This document shows, piece after piece, positions 10,901 to 22,083 of a stretch of DNA of 64,000 nucleotides. This DNA comes from Argyresthia goedartella (taxonomy: Eukaryota; Arthropoda; Insecta; Lepidoptera; Argyresthiidae). The notes under the pieces are model-generated. The model did not search any database and was not told where the DNA came from. It was given only the letters and a program-made list of their open reading frames with translations. The stretch spans positions 32,442,906 to 32,506,905 of the forward strand of contig OX463818.1 of assembly GCA_949825045.1 (NCBI GenBank). Reading direction: 5' to 3'. Position 1 is the stretch's first letter. The number at the start of each line of letters is the position of its first letter. The translations under genes and the position numbers were made by a program.

Positions 10901-11944
10901 TATAGAAACACAAGCGCAAAAATTGGCTAAAACTGATGTAACTGCTGAAGTTAAAGTTAAGCACACATTAATGCTCACTATGGTGGATGGCAAAGTGTGC
11001 AATGCTGCGACCGACACATCTTCAACCATGCGATGCTATATCTGCAAAGAAACATCAAAAACTTCAATTTATTGAAAGAAGTCGATGAAACGGTAACTGA
11101 TCCAAATACACTCGGGTTTGGCCTGTCGATTCTTCATGCCAGGATTCAGTTTTTTGAATCAATTCTCCATATATCATACAAATTACCATTTAAAAAATGG
11201 CGTCTAAATGCAGAAGAGAAGAAGATTTCAGAGGACAGGAAAAGAGAAATTCAGGAAGCATTGAAAAATGAAATGGGCCTGCTCGTTGACGTACCCAAAG
11301 CAGGATTTGGAAACACCAATGATGGCAACACATCGAGGTTTTTTTCTGATCCCGAAACAGCCGCAAACATCACAGGGATTGATGTTGACCTCATCAAACG
11401 GTTCAAGATGATTTTGTAAGTGTTGGCAAGTGGGTTTTCAGTTGAGACAGACAAGTTTGCAGAGTATTTGAAATGTACTGCCAAAATTTACGTAGAATTA
11501 CATGGATGGCACCCCATGACACCCACACTTCATAAAATTTTGGCACATGGTATATTAGTAATCAAACATGCACTGCTACCGATTGGGCAGCTGTCTGAGG
11601 AAGCAGCTGAGTCCCGAAACAAACATTTTCGCCAATATAGGCAAAATTTTGTAAGAAAGTTCTCCAGAAAAGAGTGCAACCAAAGACATACTGAACCGGT
11701 TGCTCTTGACCTCAGATGTGTATCTAAGTTGCAGCAGAACGAAACTTTTCAGACACAGGAAACCATTTTCAGCAGAAGCACTAGAATTTTTACAGGAAGA
11801 CTTGGGGATTTCAAACTGTTCAGCAGATGATGATGATTATGTACAAAATGATGATACTATTGGTGATGATGATGATGAGTCTGATTTCGATGAATAAATG
11901 GCATGTGTTTTAAAATTGTATTATTTATCAACTTCTTAAAAATC

Positions 11945-12171
11945 TATACTTCCTTACTAATTCTATAAAATCGAAAGTAAGTAACTGTCTGTCTGATAAG
12001 CTATTTTGATGAAATGTAGTACCTATCGAAATAGTAGACTAGTACTATATTTGTCGCTATCCCGGGAAAGGACATGTTAGGATAATTTTTTATAATCCCG
12101 GGATTCCGATATTAACATAAGATCACGATAACCGTCTCTAAAGCGGGTGAAACCGCGCGGCATTAGCTAGT
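11945..12171 (+). mobile_element. Lep1-like non-autonomous Helitron
   Basis: The sequence follows the order of a very common lepidopteran repeat: CTTCCTTACTAATTCTATAAA, GCGAAAGTAA-like, CTGTCTGTCTG, TTTTGATGAAAT, CCCGGGAAAGGACAT, then a GC-rich hairpin (GCGGGTGAAACCGCGCGG) and the CTAGT-type 3' terminus. The family assignment is from memory of its consensus. This copy is diverged. Confidence 0.65.
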
Positions 12172-13725
12172 TTACAATAATACATATATTACTATAGTAC
12201 CCTCTAGATTACATTTAGACACTAGCCCTACACAATAAAATACTTAAATACTTTTGGCCAGTTTTTTAAGCCAAATACCCCTTAGTGCGTCGGTAATTCC
12301 TCCTCTTGTAAACACCGGACCAAGAGGAGTGAAAGTTTCCAAAAAAGATGGTATTGTTTCAAAATTGGTACCTGTTATGCCATCTAACAGGTGAGATTTT
12401 CGGTCCAATCTTCCTACAAGTGGCACTTCGGTAGATTTACTCAGTGATGGACAAATAGTTTACAATTATAACGAGTAATTTAATTATTATGATTATGGAT
12501 TAGATTATAAGGGTATGATTTTGTACTAAGTTTTTTTGAGATTATTTGTTTTGATACAATTTTACCCCTGGGCGGATGCAATTGAAAATACACATTTTTT
12601 CTCTACTGATATTATTTTGTTTTTGTTTTTAATACCTTTTTAGAAATGAATGTATACCCTAGACTATTTTTGAAAAAAGATGCTTTTAAATTAGTTCAAA
12701 GATTGGCTTTTACACAAAGAATCTATTTGAAAACCTAGCAACTACACATGCTGATTTTTAAAATGGTTTTTACGTTCACATTATTAAAGATTTACCAAAA
12801 TAAATAAAGTAAGTGTGATTTAAGTTGTAGTATTGAATTTACTTTAATTTAAAGTATGTAAATCTGAAGCCAAGTAGTTGCCGTATCTTTTGGTCTAACC
12901 ACTGAAACTTACTCTAGTAATTATATTGGGGCAAACCTACAAAGTAACGCACCTGTTTTTTGCTCTCCTGAACAATTTGGTCCAAATGAGATACTATGTT
13001 TTGATATTGGGCAGCCGAGTTGCACTGATGAGTCAATGCATTCATATCACGAATAGACTGTAGGTTCTCTGCATCCCAGCAGGTTAAGTCAAAAAATATC
13101 TATGCCACCTTTTGTAGAGCAAAAATACCTACTGGCTGGATTAAAAACAAAATAGAACAAAACAATGTTCTATTTCATGATGAAGGTTTGACTTTGGTTG
13201 TACATTGTGTCAGTGTGTGTAGTCCCTGGAGACGTCAGCCAGCAACTAAGAACACAGACACAATTTGCATATGCACGGCTTACAACAACCTAAGTCAAAC
13301 CTTCATCGTGAAATAAAAACATCTGTACCCTTAGACAACTAGAGATTTAGATACAATAATTATATGTTTCCACACATCTTTATTGTTAGATTGTGACTGC
13401 ACTTACTGCCCTTATTGTCCCATTTGGAAATCTACATAAAAATACAAAGATAAGTCAGCGTTATGTTATTATTACCACACCAAATTATTCCTATTTAGGG
13501 GTCTAATGTCAACACCGTCTCCTTACCAACACTCTGACCCATACTTCTTTTCTGTGTGACAACCAAAATAGACATTTTGGACATGAGAGCAAGTGATAGG
13601 GGGACCACAGACATGTAATAGATAAAAAATAACGCTTTCGAGGGGCTGGTTTCACACCCTTATCTACACTCTGACCCAGTTTGTAGTCAGTCTGTCCCTT
13701 TTGTGCTGATCACTGAGTCTGAGCA
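12172..13725 (+). other. AT-rich non-coding sequence with one foldback
   Basis: No gene is supported here. A minus-strand 60-residue frame at 12244-12426 has no recognisable motif. The only structure seen is the inverted repeat at 13172-13314. Confidence 0.5.
13172..13314. repeat. Imperfect foldback, about 143 bp
   Basis: The 26-bp outer arms (13172-13197 and 13289-13314) match at 24 positions around a core GATGAAGGTTTGACTT. A weaker second pair inside (GTTGTAC.ATTGTGTC against its complement) extends the fold. It could be a palindromic MITE or a hairpin transcript. Confidence 0.55.
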
Positions 13726-14458
13726 TTGCAAATGTTGGCTACCTTCAGTATGAACTATAGAAACATGCCATCACACTTGGTTAGAAAAACTATTGTAGTA
13801 ACCTGTAACTCAGGATACTCTCTTGAGGACTTCCGACTTGAGTGCTGGCACAGCACGAATTTCACAGACCACAGGAAACAAGACAAACAAATGGCAGCCA
13901 GCCATTACCCAGCACGGGGACGGTGGGCGATCCCATACAGGAGACCACTTTTCTGTTTCATGAAATACCGATTGGCATCGACTTTTTACAAGCAGGCTGC
14001 AGCGAACGATGGGTAGGTAGAGAAAGAGAAGAATAGCGCGAGCACAATGTAGAGAGACCAGAGAAACGAACAAACGATCAAACGAAACGAAAGTCAAGAC
14101 AAAAAATTTATATTTCCACACCAGCACAAATTGAGAACACTGCCGACAAGCAAAATGGCGGGCGGCGGAACGGAATGGACAATGGATATTAGTTTTTTTT
14201 TTTATAAGAGTATGGCTTGGTAACGAGACCCAAGTCTTTTGGTTGTCTTTATATCCTATGTTTTTCACTACATTTCACTTTATTTGTGAAGTTATATCTT
14301 GCCAAAACTGTTTTTATGTATTTGAACAATGGAATAAAACACTGTACGTTTTTTAAAAAATTACTTAGGCGGCAGGAGGAATCATTTGGTAGAATTTCAC
14401 TGAGTTCACTAGCAAGTATTAAGCCATGTCCGCTGCGACGTGTTTTCGTGTTTTCTAA
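13726..14458 (+). other. No recognisable gene
   Basis: Open frames on both strands here (13726-14016 plus, 13810-14268 minus) show no family motif and no consistent codon pattern. Nothing else was identified. Confidence 0.4.
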
Positions 14459-14698
14459 AGCGTCCCGGAGGCGTCTTCTGAAAAGCCCGTGGGGTACAAC
14501 CACAGAGTACCTTATTAGATACTGAAATGTACAACGCTGGTCGCTGGGCCGCATTGTGCCCAGCGACCAGAATTCAGAATCTCGAACCGCTTGAAAAGCC
14601 AGAGTGCTACAGCGCGACGCTGCGTTGTACCACACGGGGTTTTCCAGCGCTGACATTGCAAATTCATCGTCTGAATAGCCCGTGGGATACAACGCTGT
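14459..14698 (+). repeat. GC-rich interspersed repeat, copy 1
   Basis: This is built from alternating copies of AAGCCCGTGGGGTACAAC and its complement, with CAGAGTGCTACAGCGCGACG between them. A second copy lies at 20940-21138 in reverse orientation. Copy 1 has about 40 extra bases in the middle. The GC content contrasts sharply with the surroundings. The superfamily is unknown. Confidence 0.65.
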
Positions 14699-15503
14699 GA
14701 CCCATGCACGCACTAGGCGTGATGGACAAAGTGGACTAGCGCACCAAGCGCGTGCGTTGCAAGGTCACAACTTCTCACCGGTGATTTGTGGTCATTTTAT
14801 TTTATGCAGTTATTGTTAGTTTCGTAATAGAGATGTGGGAAATGATAAACTATCTGTTATTAATTATTATCCTCTGATAAGAATTTTGAGTTGATTAGAT
14901 TTGACAATACGCTGCCTCAGGGCTTGAATGTTAAACGGACCATTTTTCGGAAAATACACTTTTTGACGTCTACTTAAAGAACAGCTGATTTTACGTCATA
15001 TAATGGGATAAAAAAGGTCCTAAAGTGGTAACAATTCACGTTCCATGCAAAAATAAAAAAGTTAATATCCAGTAGAAATATTGTGTTCAGTGCTTGTTTG
15101 GCCAACCTCCGTAATTTGCGTATTCTGAATGCATCGGAAACCGATCTCCGTGCTTGTTTAATCAACATCCACCTTACAGCCAATCATGGACAAGGAATCA
15201 GCTATGACGCGCTTGCGCGACGCCATATTGCTTTCGAAGCGTCAGTCAGGTTGTGGCTTGTTTTGGTGAGATTAATAATTTACTGAGCTTAGGACCTGTT
15301 GCTGAGAAAAACCAACGGCAGAAATATCAGTGACACGTAGAAAAACAAAAAATCACAGGATTTTGATGGATTTGGAAAGGTAGGACTTTTATTCATATTT
15401 TAATTTCTCTACTTCTTTTACGTGACTGATACAGGCTGATGCAATATTATTTTGGTCGGCCGAACGTTTTATTTCATACTTATGCATGCACATTATGTAT
15501 AAC
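14699..15503 (+). other. No recognisable gene
   Basis: AT-rich sequence with a short GC-richer island near 15180-15260. No motif, splice chain or repeat was recognised. Confidence 0.4.
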
Positions 15504-15809
15504 TAGAGATGGGCAGTGCTATTAATCGTGTTAATATTAATAGCCAAAATGGCTATTAACCCCGCTTTTAATGTTTTTCTTAGAAAATGTGTTTTTTATG
15601 GTTGTATTATCATTAGTGATCTGTAATTCGGATGCTTTCGGTCAAGTCAAATGCGGATTTCTCGGCCAAGTGCCAATTATAATTTTCGGAAAAATTTGAC
15701 AAAAAAAAGGAATAATCCGAATTTATTGTCGCGTTTAAACCATCGCCGCATACAGTCACGGATTGAGTTGCCTAAGCGTCTAGTGTCGGACCGCGCCGAC
15801 CGGAGGACA

Positions 15810-17054
15810 ATGACCTCGAATATTGTGAAATGCACTTCGTGTAATATTGTGATAAATGAGTTGCTCTCTTTTATTCAAAATAAAATAGATGTGATGGACG
15901 AAGTGTCCCTAGTGCAAATTTGTACCTCGTAATTCTCCACTGAGGATATTGAGACCGCGAAGAATTTATTGTTTCATTCTATTGTTACGTCTAAGCGAAA
16001 CATAACGCGTAAGCGTGCAGGAAAAGGAGGAAGAGACCTGGATGACATCATCAGTCTTTTGAAGGGTACAGACCCAGAGCAAGTGCCAATTTTCGTTGCC
16101 AGAAATCTTCAAAACTTACCGCCGATTACGTTCGACCATGTCGATGTGACTAGGCTTTTAAAAGATATATTGGTGTTGCAAAAAGATGTGAAAAGCATCA
16201 AAGAAAGCTACGTCACTACGGGCGATCTAGCTGATTTGAAAGAAGATGTTATCTTTATGAGGACGGCGTCATTAATTAATGACCAGGATCGCATGAACAT
16301 CTATGTCAGAAGGGGTGGCTTCACTAAGGATAATATAAGCATTAACTGTGACAGTGGCCCTATTGGGATGCCACCTTTCTTTGACAAAACAGCTGACGCA
16401 ATCTTACATTATAACACTAATGAGTCGCTGAACTCGGTGCGAGAGTTGAATGACCTCGGCGCCCGAGACTATGCTACTGTCGCTAAGCGAGCGGACGGAC
16501 GCATGGAGGCCCACCGAGATACCGCGGTTTCGACATGCGCAAACACAAATCCGTGCGCTGAGGCCTCCCTGCAGCATGACACGAGTAAGCGGGTTGATGC
16601 GTCATCGTCACAGCAGCGCGCACAAACTATAGAGACGATTGAAGGCGAAGGCGCGCAACCAAATAATGAGTGGATACTTGTGCAAAGCAAACGCAAAAAG
16701 ACCAAGGAGAAGTTTATAGGTCAAAAGGGTAAGGCAGCAGTATTACCCGAATGCAAATTCCGGGCTGCCGATACACAAATACCTATCTTCATCTACAATG
16801 TAAATAAGGAGACATGCGAAAAAGACATTGCCGATTATGTCAACGCTCAGACACAAATTGTAGTCCATCCAGAAAAGGTGACCACGAAGCTTGAAAAAAA
16901 GTACAACTCTTTTAAAATGTACATACCCAAAAATAAGCTGTCATTATTCAATGATGATACACTTTGGCCAGAAGATGTATTTTTTAGGAGATACTTTATG
17001 TTTAAACCACGGTTGAATAATAATACCAAGCCATCTAATACAATATCATCTTAA
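15810..17054 (+). pseudogene. LINE 1 ORF1 protein, one nonsense codon
   Basis: Starting at MTSNIVKCTSCNIVINELL, the protein has a C-x2-C zinc element, a helical middle part likely to form a coiled coil (DILVLQKDVKSIKESY...), a low-complexity linker and a C-terminal 100-residue beta/alpha region that looks RRM-like (TQIPIFIYNVNKETCEKDI). A TAA at 15930-15932 interrupts an otherwise continuous frame between QICTS and FSTEDIETAK. Proteins of this type bind the element RNA. ORF2 starts 2 nt after the stop. Confidence 0.65.
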
Positions 17055-17056
17055 AA

Positions 17057-19916
17057 ATGGACAGCAAAATAATGGATACTTGTCAGCTAGTCAGCTTTAA
17101 TTGTCAGAATATAAAAAGATCCACTCAGGACATACAAAGACTATGCAAAACTGCAGATATATTAGCCCTTCAAGAAACTTGGCTTTTACCCCATGATATT
17201 CCTCTTTTGGGGGATATTGACAAGAACTTCGGTTATACAGGGAAATCAGCAGTTGACACATCGAAGGGTATTTTAAAAGGACGTCCGTTCGGTGGTGTAG
17301 CATTATTGTGGAGAAAGAGCCTGTTTCAATATGTGTCAGTGGTTGAATGTGACAATCAGAGAATCACAGCTATCAAGATACAATAATGTAATCGCCCTAT
17401 ACTGGTTGTTTGTGTGTACATGCCTACAGACTGCTCTGAGAATTTGACGGAGGTCACTAACTGTTTCAGTGCTATCAGTGCTATGGTGGAAAGTTCCAAT
17501 ATAGAATCTGTTTATATACTTGGTGATTTTAACGCACATCCTAACGAACCTTTCTACCACGAACTTACTAGTTTTTGCTCGGAACAGGAATGGTGTTGTG
17601 TAGATTCGGAATTACTTAAGTCAGATACCTACACTTATGTAAGTAAATCGCACCCCGACTGCAGAAGGTGGCTAGACCACGTTGTTGTAACGGATTCAGC
17701 CCGACAGACAATCTCTGAGTCATCAGTTATAGAGGATGTGTACTGGTCAGATCATTTGCCCTTATCAATAAAATGTAATTTGAACTTAGTTAGTCCTAAG
17801 ATGACATAATAAGGATAAAATAATACCAAATAAAGTAAAATGGGGGGTAAGGACACTGGAACAAATTAGTAAGTACAGTAAATATTGTAACAATAAACTT
17901 CGTTTGATAGATTTTCCAGTACAGTTTCAAAATTGTTGTAATAAACAGTGTGATAAACTAGATCATAGATCTATCATAGACGGTCTTTACAGCAGTATTA
18001 TAGATTCTATAAGGGAGGCATCAATAATAAGTTATGTAACTTCCAAAAATCATAAAAAACAAATTACAGGGTGGAATAAACATGTCAGTACTGCTCATGG
18101 GATGGCCCGCGAAAAATTTCAGTTGTGGATTTTACATGGAAGACCTAGACAGGGGGAAGTTTTTGATGATATGAACCTAAGCCGTAAATTATTCAGATCT
18201 AAGCTTAAATGGTGTCAGAACAACCAGGAACAAATTAAAATGGATATACTGGCCGAGCACCATTCTAAAAAGAATTTTTGAGATTTTTGGAAGAAGACAA
18301 ATAAGTTAGTTCCTCCTAAACCTACACAACCAGTAAGTGTTGATGGGGTCAGTAACCCCAAACAGATTGCTGACTTGTTTATGAGTCATTTTTGTGTTAA
18401 ATCTCAGCTGCAGCCGGTGCAGACTGTGCTGGATGCTAGGGACCATCATGTTCCGGAAATAACCACAACATTCAAAGCCAAAGAAATAGCTATGAGCATT
18501 CGTAAAATGGTCAGAGGAAAATCGCCGGGACATGATGGTCTAAGCATCGAGCACCTGCAATGTGCTGGGGTTCATCTACCTAGGGTTCTTGCTATGATAT
18601 TTAATTTATGCGTAGTTCATTCATACCTTCCACAGAATCTCATGAGAACAATAGTTGTCCCTATTATAAAAAATAAAACAGGTGATATTTCGAGCAAGCA
18701 AAATTATAGACCAATTTCTTTAGCAACTGTTATAGCAAAGGTTTTTGATAGTGTGCTTAATTCTCAGTTTCAAAAGTATCTTCATCTAAATGACGCTCAG
18801 TTCGGGTTTCGACCAGGACTGTCTACTGAAAGTGCGATTCTGAGTCTTAAGCACACTGTCAGATACTACACGGATAGGAAAACACCTGTTTATGCATGCT
18901 TCTTGGATTTATCAAAAGCTTTTGATCTCGTGTCTTATGAGGTTCTGTGGAAGAAAGTGAATGAAACTGGACTACCTTGTGAACTTACCAGTATTTTTAA
19001 ATACTGGTATGCAAACCAGACGAATTGTGTTAGGTGGGCCAACAAGCTTTCGGACACATATAGGTTGGAGTGCGGGGTGAGACAGGGGGGGTTGACCTCG
19101 CCGTCGCTCTTCAACTTATATGTGAATGATCTGATCGAGGAGCTCAGCAATGCGGGTGTCGGCTGCTCCATTAACGGGAAATTGGTAAACAACATCAGCT
19201 ACGCAGACGACATGTGCTTGTTGAGCCCTTCGATCAGTGGTTTAAGGAGGCTGGTGTCTATGTGTGAGACCTATGTGAAAGCTCACGGTTTGCGCTATAA
19301 TCCAACTAAAAGCGAAATTATGATATTTAAAGCAGGTAATAAGGCTCCAACTCATGTACCGCCTATTTTTTTGAGTGGATCTCAATTGAGACAAGTTAGT
19401 GTATTTAAATATCTTGGTCATCTGGTAACCGAGGAGTTATCAGATGATCAAGATATGGAGAGGGAGCGAAGGGGGTTGGCGATTCGCTGCAATATGCTGG
19501 CCCGCAGATTTGCGCGGTGTGGGAGGGCTGTCAAGGTGACTTTATTCAAGGCATATTGTCAGTCCTTCTACACGTGTGATTTGTGGGTCAGATACAAGCA
19601 GAAGTCGTTCGACGCCCTTCGAGTCCAATATAACAATGGTTTCAGGATGCTGTTGGGGCTGCCGCGTTATTGCAGTGCATCGGGGATGTTTGCTGAAGAG
19701 CGTACGGCAGATTTTTACGCTATACTTCGAGCACGAACGGCATCCCTGATGTACCGTATGCGGGGTTGCGCCAACTCCATCCTGGACATCATTGAGGAAA
19801 GGATAGACTGTCCGATCAGGTGTCACTGGGTAAACATTCACATGACATATAATAAAAAAAATGTAAAGCCCAGTACACCGGGGTTGGATAGTCTATCCTA
19901 TCCATGCTTTTGTTAA
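17057..19916 (+). pseudogene. LINE 1 ORF2: endonuclease-reverse transcriptase, nearly intact
   Basis: The start is at the ATG at 17057. The apurinic-type endonuclease shows NCQNIKRS, LQETWL, LGDFNAHP and SDHLPLS. The RT shows RPISLATVIAKVF, FGFRPGLSTESA, DLSKAFD, GVRQGGLTSP and the catalytic SYADD. Damage is limited to TAA at 17384-17386, a frameshift near 17806, and TGA at 18279-18281. The last looks like a Trp codon changed by one base, since the family has NFWDFWK. There is no RNase H domain. Confidence 0.8.
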
Positions 19917-20156
19917 TTTATTTAATTTAATTTATTAAGTTAGTGTAAGCGTTTTTAAAACAATGTATGGATCGCTAGTAGTCCGAAATAAAAATATTTG
20001 GATTGAAAAAATTGAATTTCCGATCAGTAATAATAAAGTAACTATAGAAAAAAAAACAAGTTTTGTATCAAAAATTGCCAGTTTAGCTATTAACCGGCAT
20101 TTTTACGGCTATTAACCGGTTAATAGCCTAACGATCCGGCTTTTTACACATCTCTA

Positions 20157-20939
20157 CCTTATACCTGTAACTACTTGCATAAAAATTATTAAACAAAATA
20201 GGTGAGTACCTTATTCCCGCTCGCGCACACTGCACACCTCATGTCGTTAGTTAACTTAGATTCAAATAGAATAAAACATCCTGTATTCTACCAATGGTTC
20301 TTGGAACACACAAGCACGCAACTAAAAAGTATTTTATGCTATGCAACCTCCACATATTGTGTTCAACATCCAACTGCGTAATTTTTACAGTGGCATTTTG
20401 TTCAACATCTACTTTTAAATTTGAAATAATCAGTACTTAGCTTACACATCTGTTCAAATTAAGTATTTTACTTACTGGGCAAGTTTAGACAATGCTTACA
20501 TTCCGCAGATTTCCGTAGACTACGCTTTAGAACAATGTCAAACAAAATAAACGTTTCCTGTGAAATTAACTCAGTGGTCTGTTGACCATTCAACTACTTT
20601 AAGTTAAGTTAATCAAAATATTATTTACCAATACCCACCCCAACTGGATAACGAAGAGACGATATTCTCCAATAACTGCTATAATTTTACTATTATTTGT
20701 ATGTTTCACTTGTCTTTGTTGATGAGGCTAGCCCATCGCCGCCGCAATGGCATAATGAAGGTTTTCCATGACCGATAAATTATAAAGATTGTCTGGATAA
20801 TAAGATTATAAGGTTTGGAAAATCGGCCGTAACTTGAACAAACTTGATCTATAAGAAGTACAAAATTTTAATTCCTAGAATTAGGAAATACATGATCGCT
20901 TTGTTTTTTTTTTCAAACCAGAAGCTAATTCCAGAAAAG
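20157..20939 (+). other. No recognisable gene
   Basis: AT-rich intergenic sequence. No frame, splice chain or repeat structure was recognised. Confidence 0.4.
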
Positions 20940-21138
20940 CAGGCGCTGTAGCCCACGGGCTATTCAGACGATGAATTCAAATGTGACCGCTGAAAACCCC
21001 GTGTGGTACAACGCAGCGTCGCGCTGTAGCGCTCTGGCTTTTCAAGGGGTTCGAAATTCTGAAATGCCCGTGGGGCACAACGCGGCCCAGCGTTGTACCC
21101 CACGGGCTTTTCAGAAGACGCGTCCCGGAGACGAACAA
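20940..21138 (-). repeat. GC-rich interspersed repeat, copy 2
   Basis: The reverse complement aligns along nearly its whole length with 14459-14698, from GACGCGTCTTCTGAAAAGCC to CATCGTCTGAATAGCCCGTG. Copy 2 is more compact. Confidence 0.65.
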
Positions 21139-22083
21139 TCTTGCTTGACAAGCATGCCTGATATCAATTTTGATTGAATGGGACGATGACGGGCCCATCA
21201 AGCACACAGTCGCCTACCGAACTGTATCAAGTGCGCACGTCACAGTTGTCTACCGACCTACCTTGCCATAACTCTAGCGTTGTCTTTTAAAAAAAAGAAA
21301 AAAAAAGAGACGATGGTGTAAGGAGTAGCATAAATTGAGATATAGATTCACTCATGAACACTTGAGTCATGGCTCACAGTAAAGTCTTAGTAGAACAACT
21401 GTAAACACAAAGGGGTTGTTTATAGTCCGTATACCACACGAGCTGATGCCCGCTCAATATGTAATTGATGCGCGTGCTTGACGGCCCATCAAGCGGCTTG
21501 ACGAGTTTCGTTCATTTGCCGGCTCCTTATGGGGTCAAATGGCAACCAGAAAATCCGATCGGCTACCAGTAGCCATTTAGGCTACCTAGGAAAAAATGGT
21601 GACTTAGGCAATTTCAGGAATACCTCAAATTTATCGAATTATTCCTTGATAATTCCATTCCGACCACTATTTCTAGGAGTGAGTGAGATAGACAAACGCA
21701 TATAACAACAAGAAAACAATCTTCTCAGTCCAACTCGTTTTGTTTTTTGGTAAGGTGTTGTCATCAAACGTAAATGTTTTTGTTTGTTTCTTTTTTATTT
21801 CGGCTCAATTTAGGCTACCTGGCTCAAAATGTAAGTCGAATTAGGCTACTTAGCAAAGAAATATTATTTGGCGATTTAGGCTAATCGATGGTCAAAATTA
21901 GGCGAATAGAGTTGGCTGATATCTGGCAACCCTGTTTGCGGGCGCAACGTTGAAGATGTAGGCAACCGTGAGAAAAAAAAGCGCGGGAACTTTTGTCTTG
22001 TTAGGCGGAAAATTTTAATTTAAATTTTGAAAATTTAATTTAATTACAGTAGGCTATCTAAAAATACTGTAAATTGGTTAAAA
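21139..22083 (+). other. Non-coding, with degenerate TTAGGCTAC motifs
   Basis: No gene is seen. Around 21575-21910 several loosely spaced copies of TTAGGCTAC or TTAGGCGA occur, probably part of a decayed repeat. The last 60 bases before LINE 2 ORF1 may be its 5' UTR. Confidence 0.35.

Larger units (their letters stand above)
8018..11897 (+). pseudogene. Transib/RAG1-like transposase, truncated and split by piggyBac
   Basis: The first part (8018-8392) reads EVKLQDLLDH, then CDGSKQEYKQKF, which holds the first catalytic Asp equivalent to RAG1 D600. It then reads WWQNPVPSSPRFC and ICYI, with a frameshift near 8160. After a piggyBac insertion (8393-10900) it resumes with VKHTLMLTMVDGKV, which holds the second Asp, and MRCYICKETSK. 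It continues after frameshifts near 11040 through GLLVDVPKAGFGNTNDGNT, a stop at 11417-11419, and LHKILAHG with IGQLSEEAAESRNKHFRQYR, which contains the third acidic residue (RAG1 E962 equivalent). The last segment (about 11670-11897), in another frame, ends in an Asp-rich tail. The N-terminal part of the family is missing. It is inactive. Confidence 0.75.
15640..20020 (+). mobile_element. LINE 1: CR1-group non-LTR retrotransposon
   Basis: Two consecutive frames, an ORF1 with a zinc motif and an ORF2 with endonuclease and reverse transcriptase but no RNase H, fit a CR1/L2/Daphne-like element. The 3' part after 19916 holds an AATAAA. Exact ends were not determined. Confidence 0.7.
15504..20156 (+). 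mobile_element. Possible hAT-like repeat split by LINE 1
   Basis: The left edge reads TAGAGATGGGCAG and the right edge, on minus, reads TAGAGATGTGTAA. Both edges are followed by copies of a GCTATTAACC / GGTTAATAGC motif. TAGAGATG-type tips are usual for hAT elements. No convincing 8-bp duplication was found, so the call is tentative. The LINE at about 15640-20020 lies between the two parts. Confidence 0.35.

Noticed and set aside
12244..12426. 60-aa frame on minus
   Set aside because: No homology recognised, no neighbouring signals.
13810..14268. 152-aa frame on minus
   Set aside because: Composition is unlike a protein domain and no motif is seen; an overlapping plus frame is equally empty.
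21575..21910. TTAGGC words as insect telomeric repeat
   Set aside because: The copies are scattered and degenerate, not tandem TTAGG, and fit a decayed repeat better.
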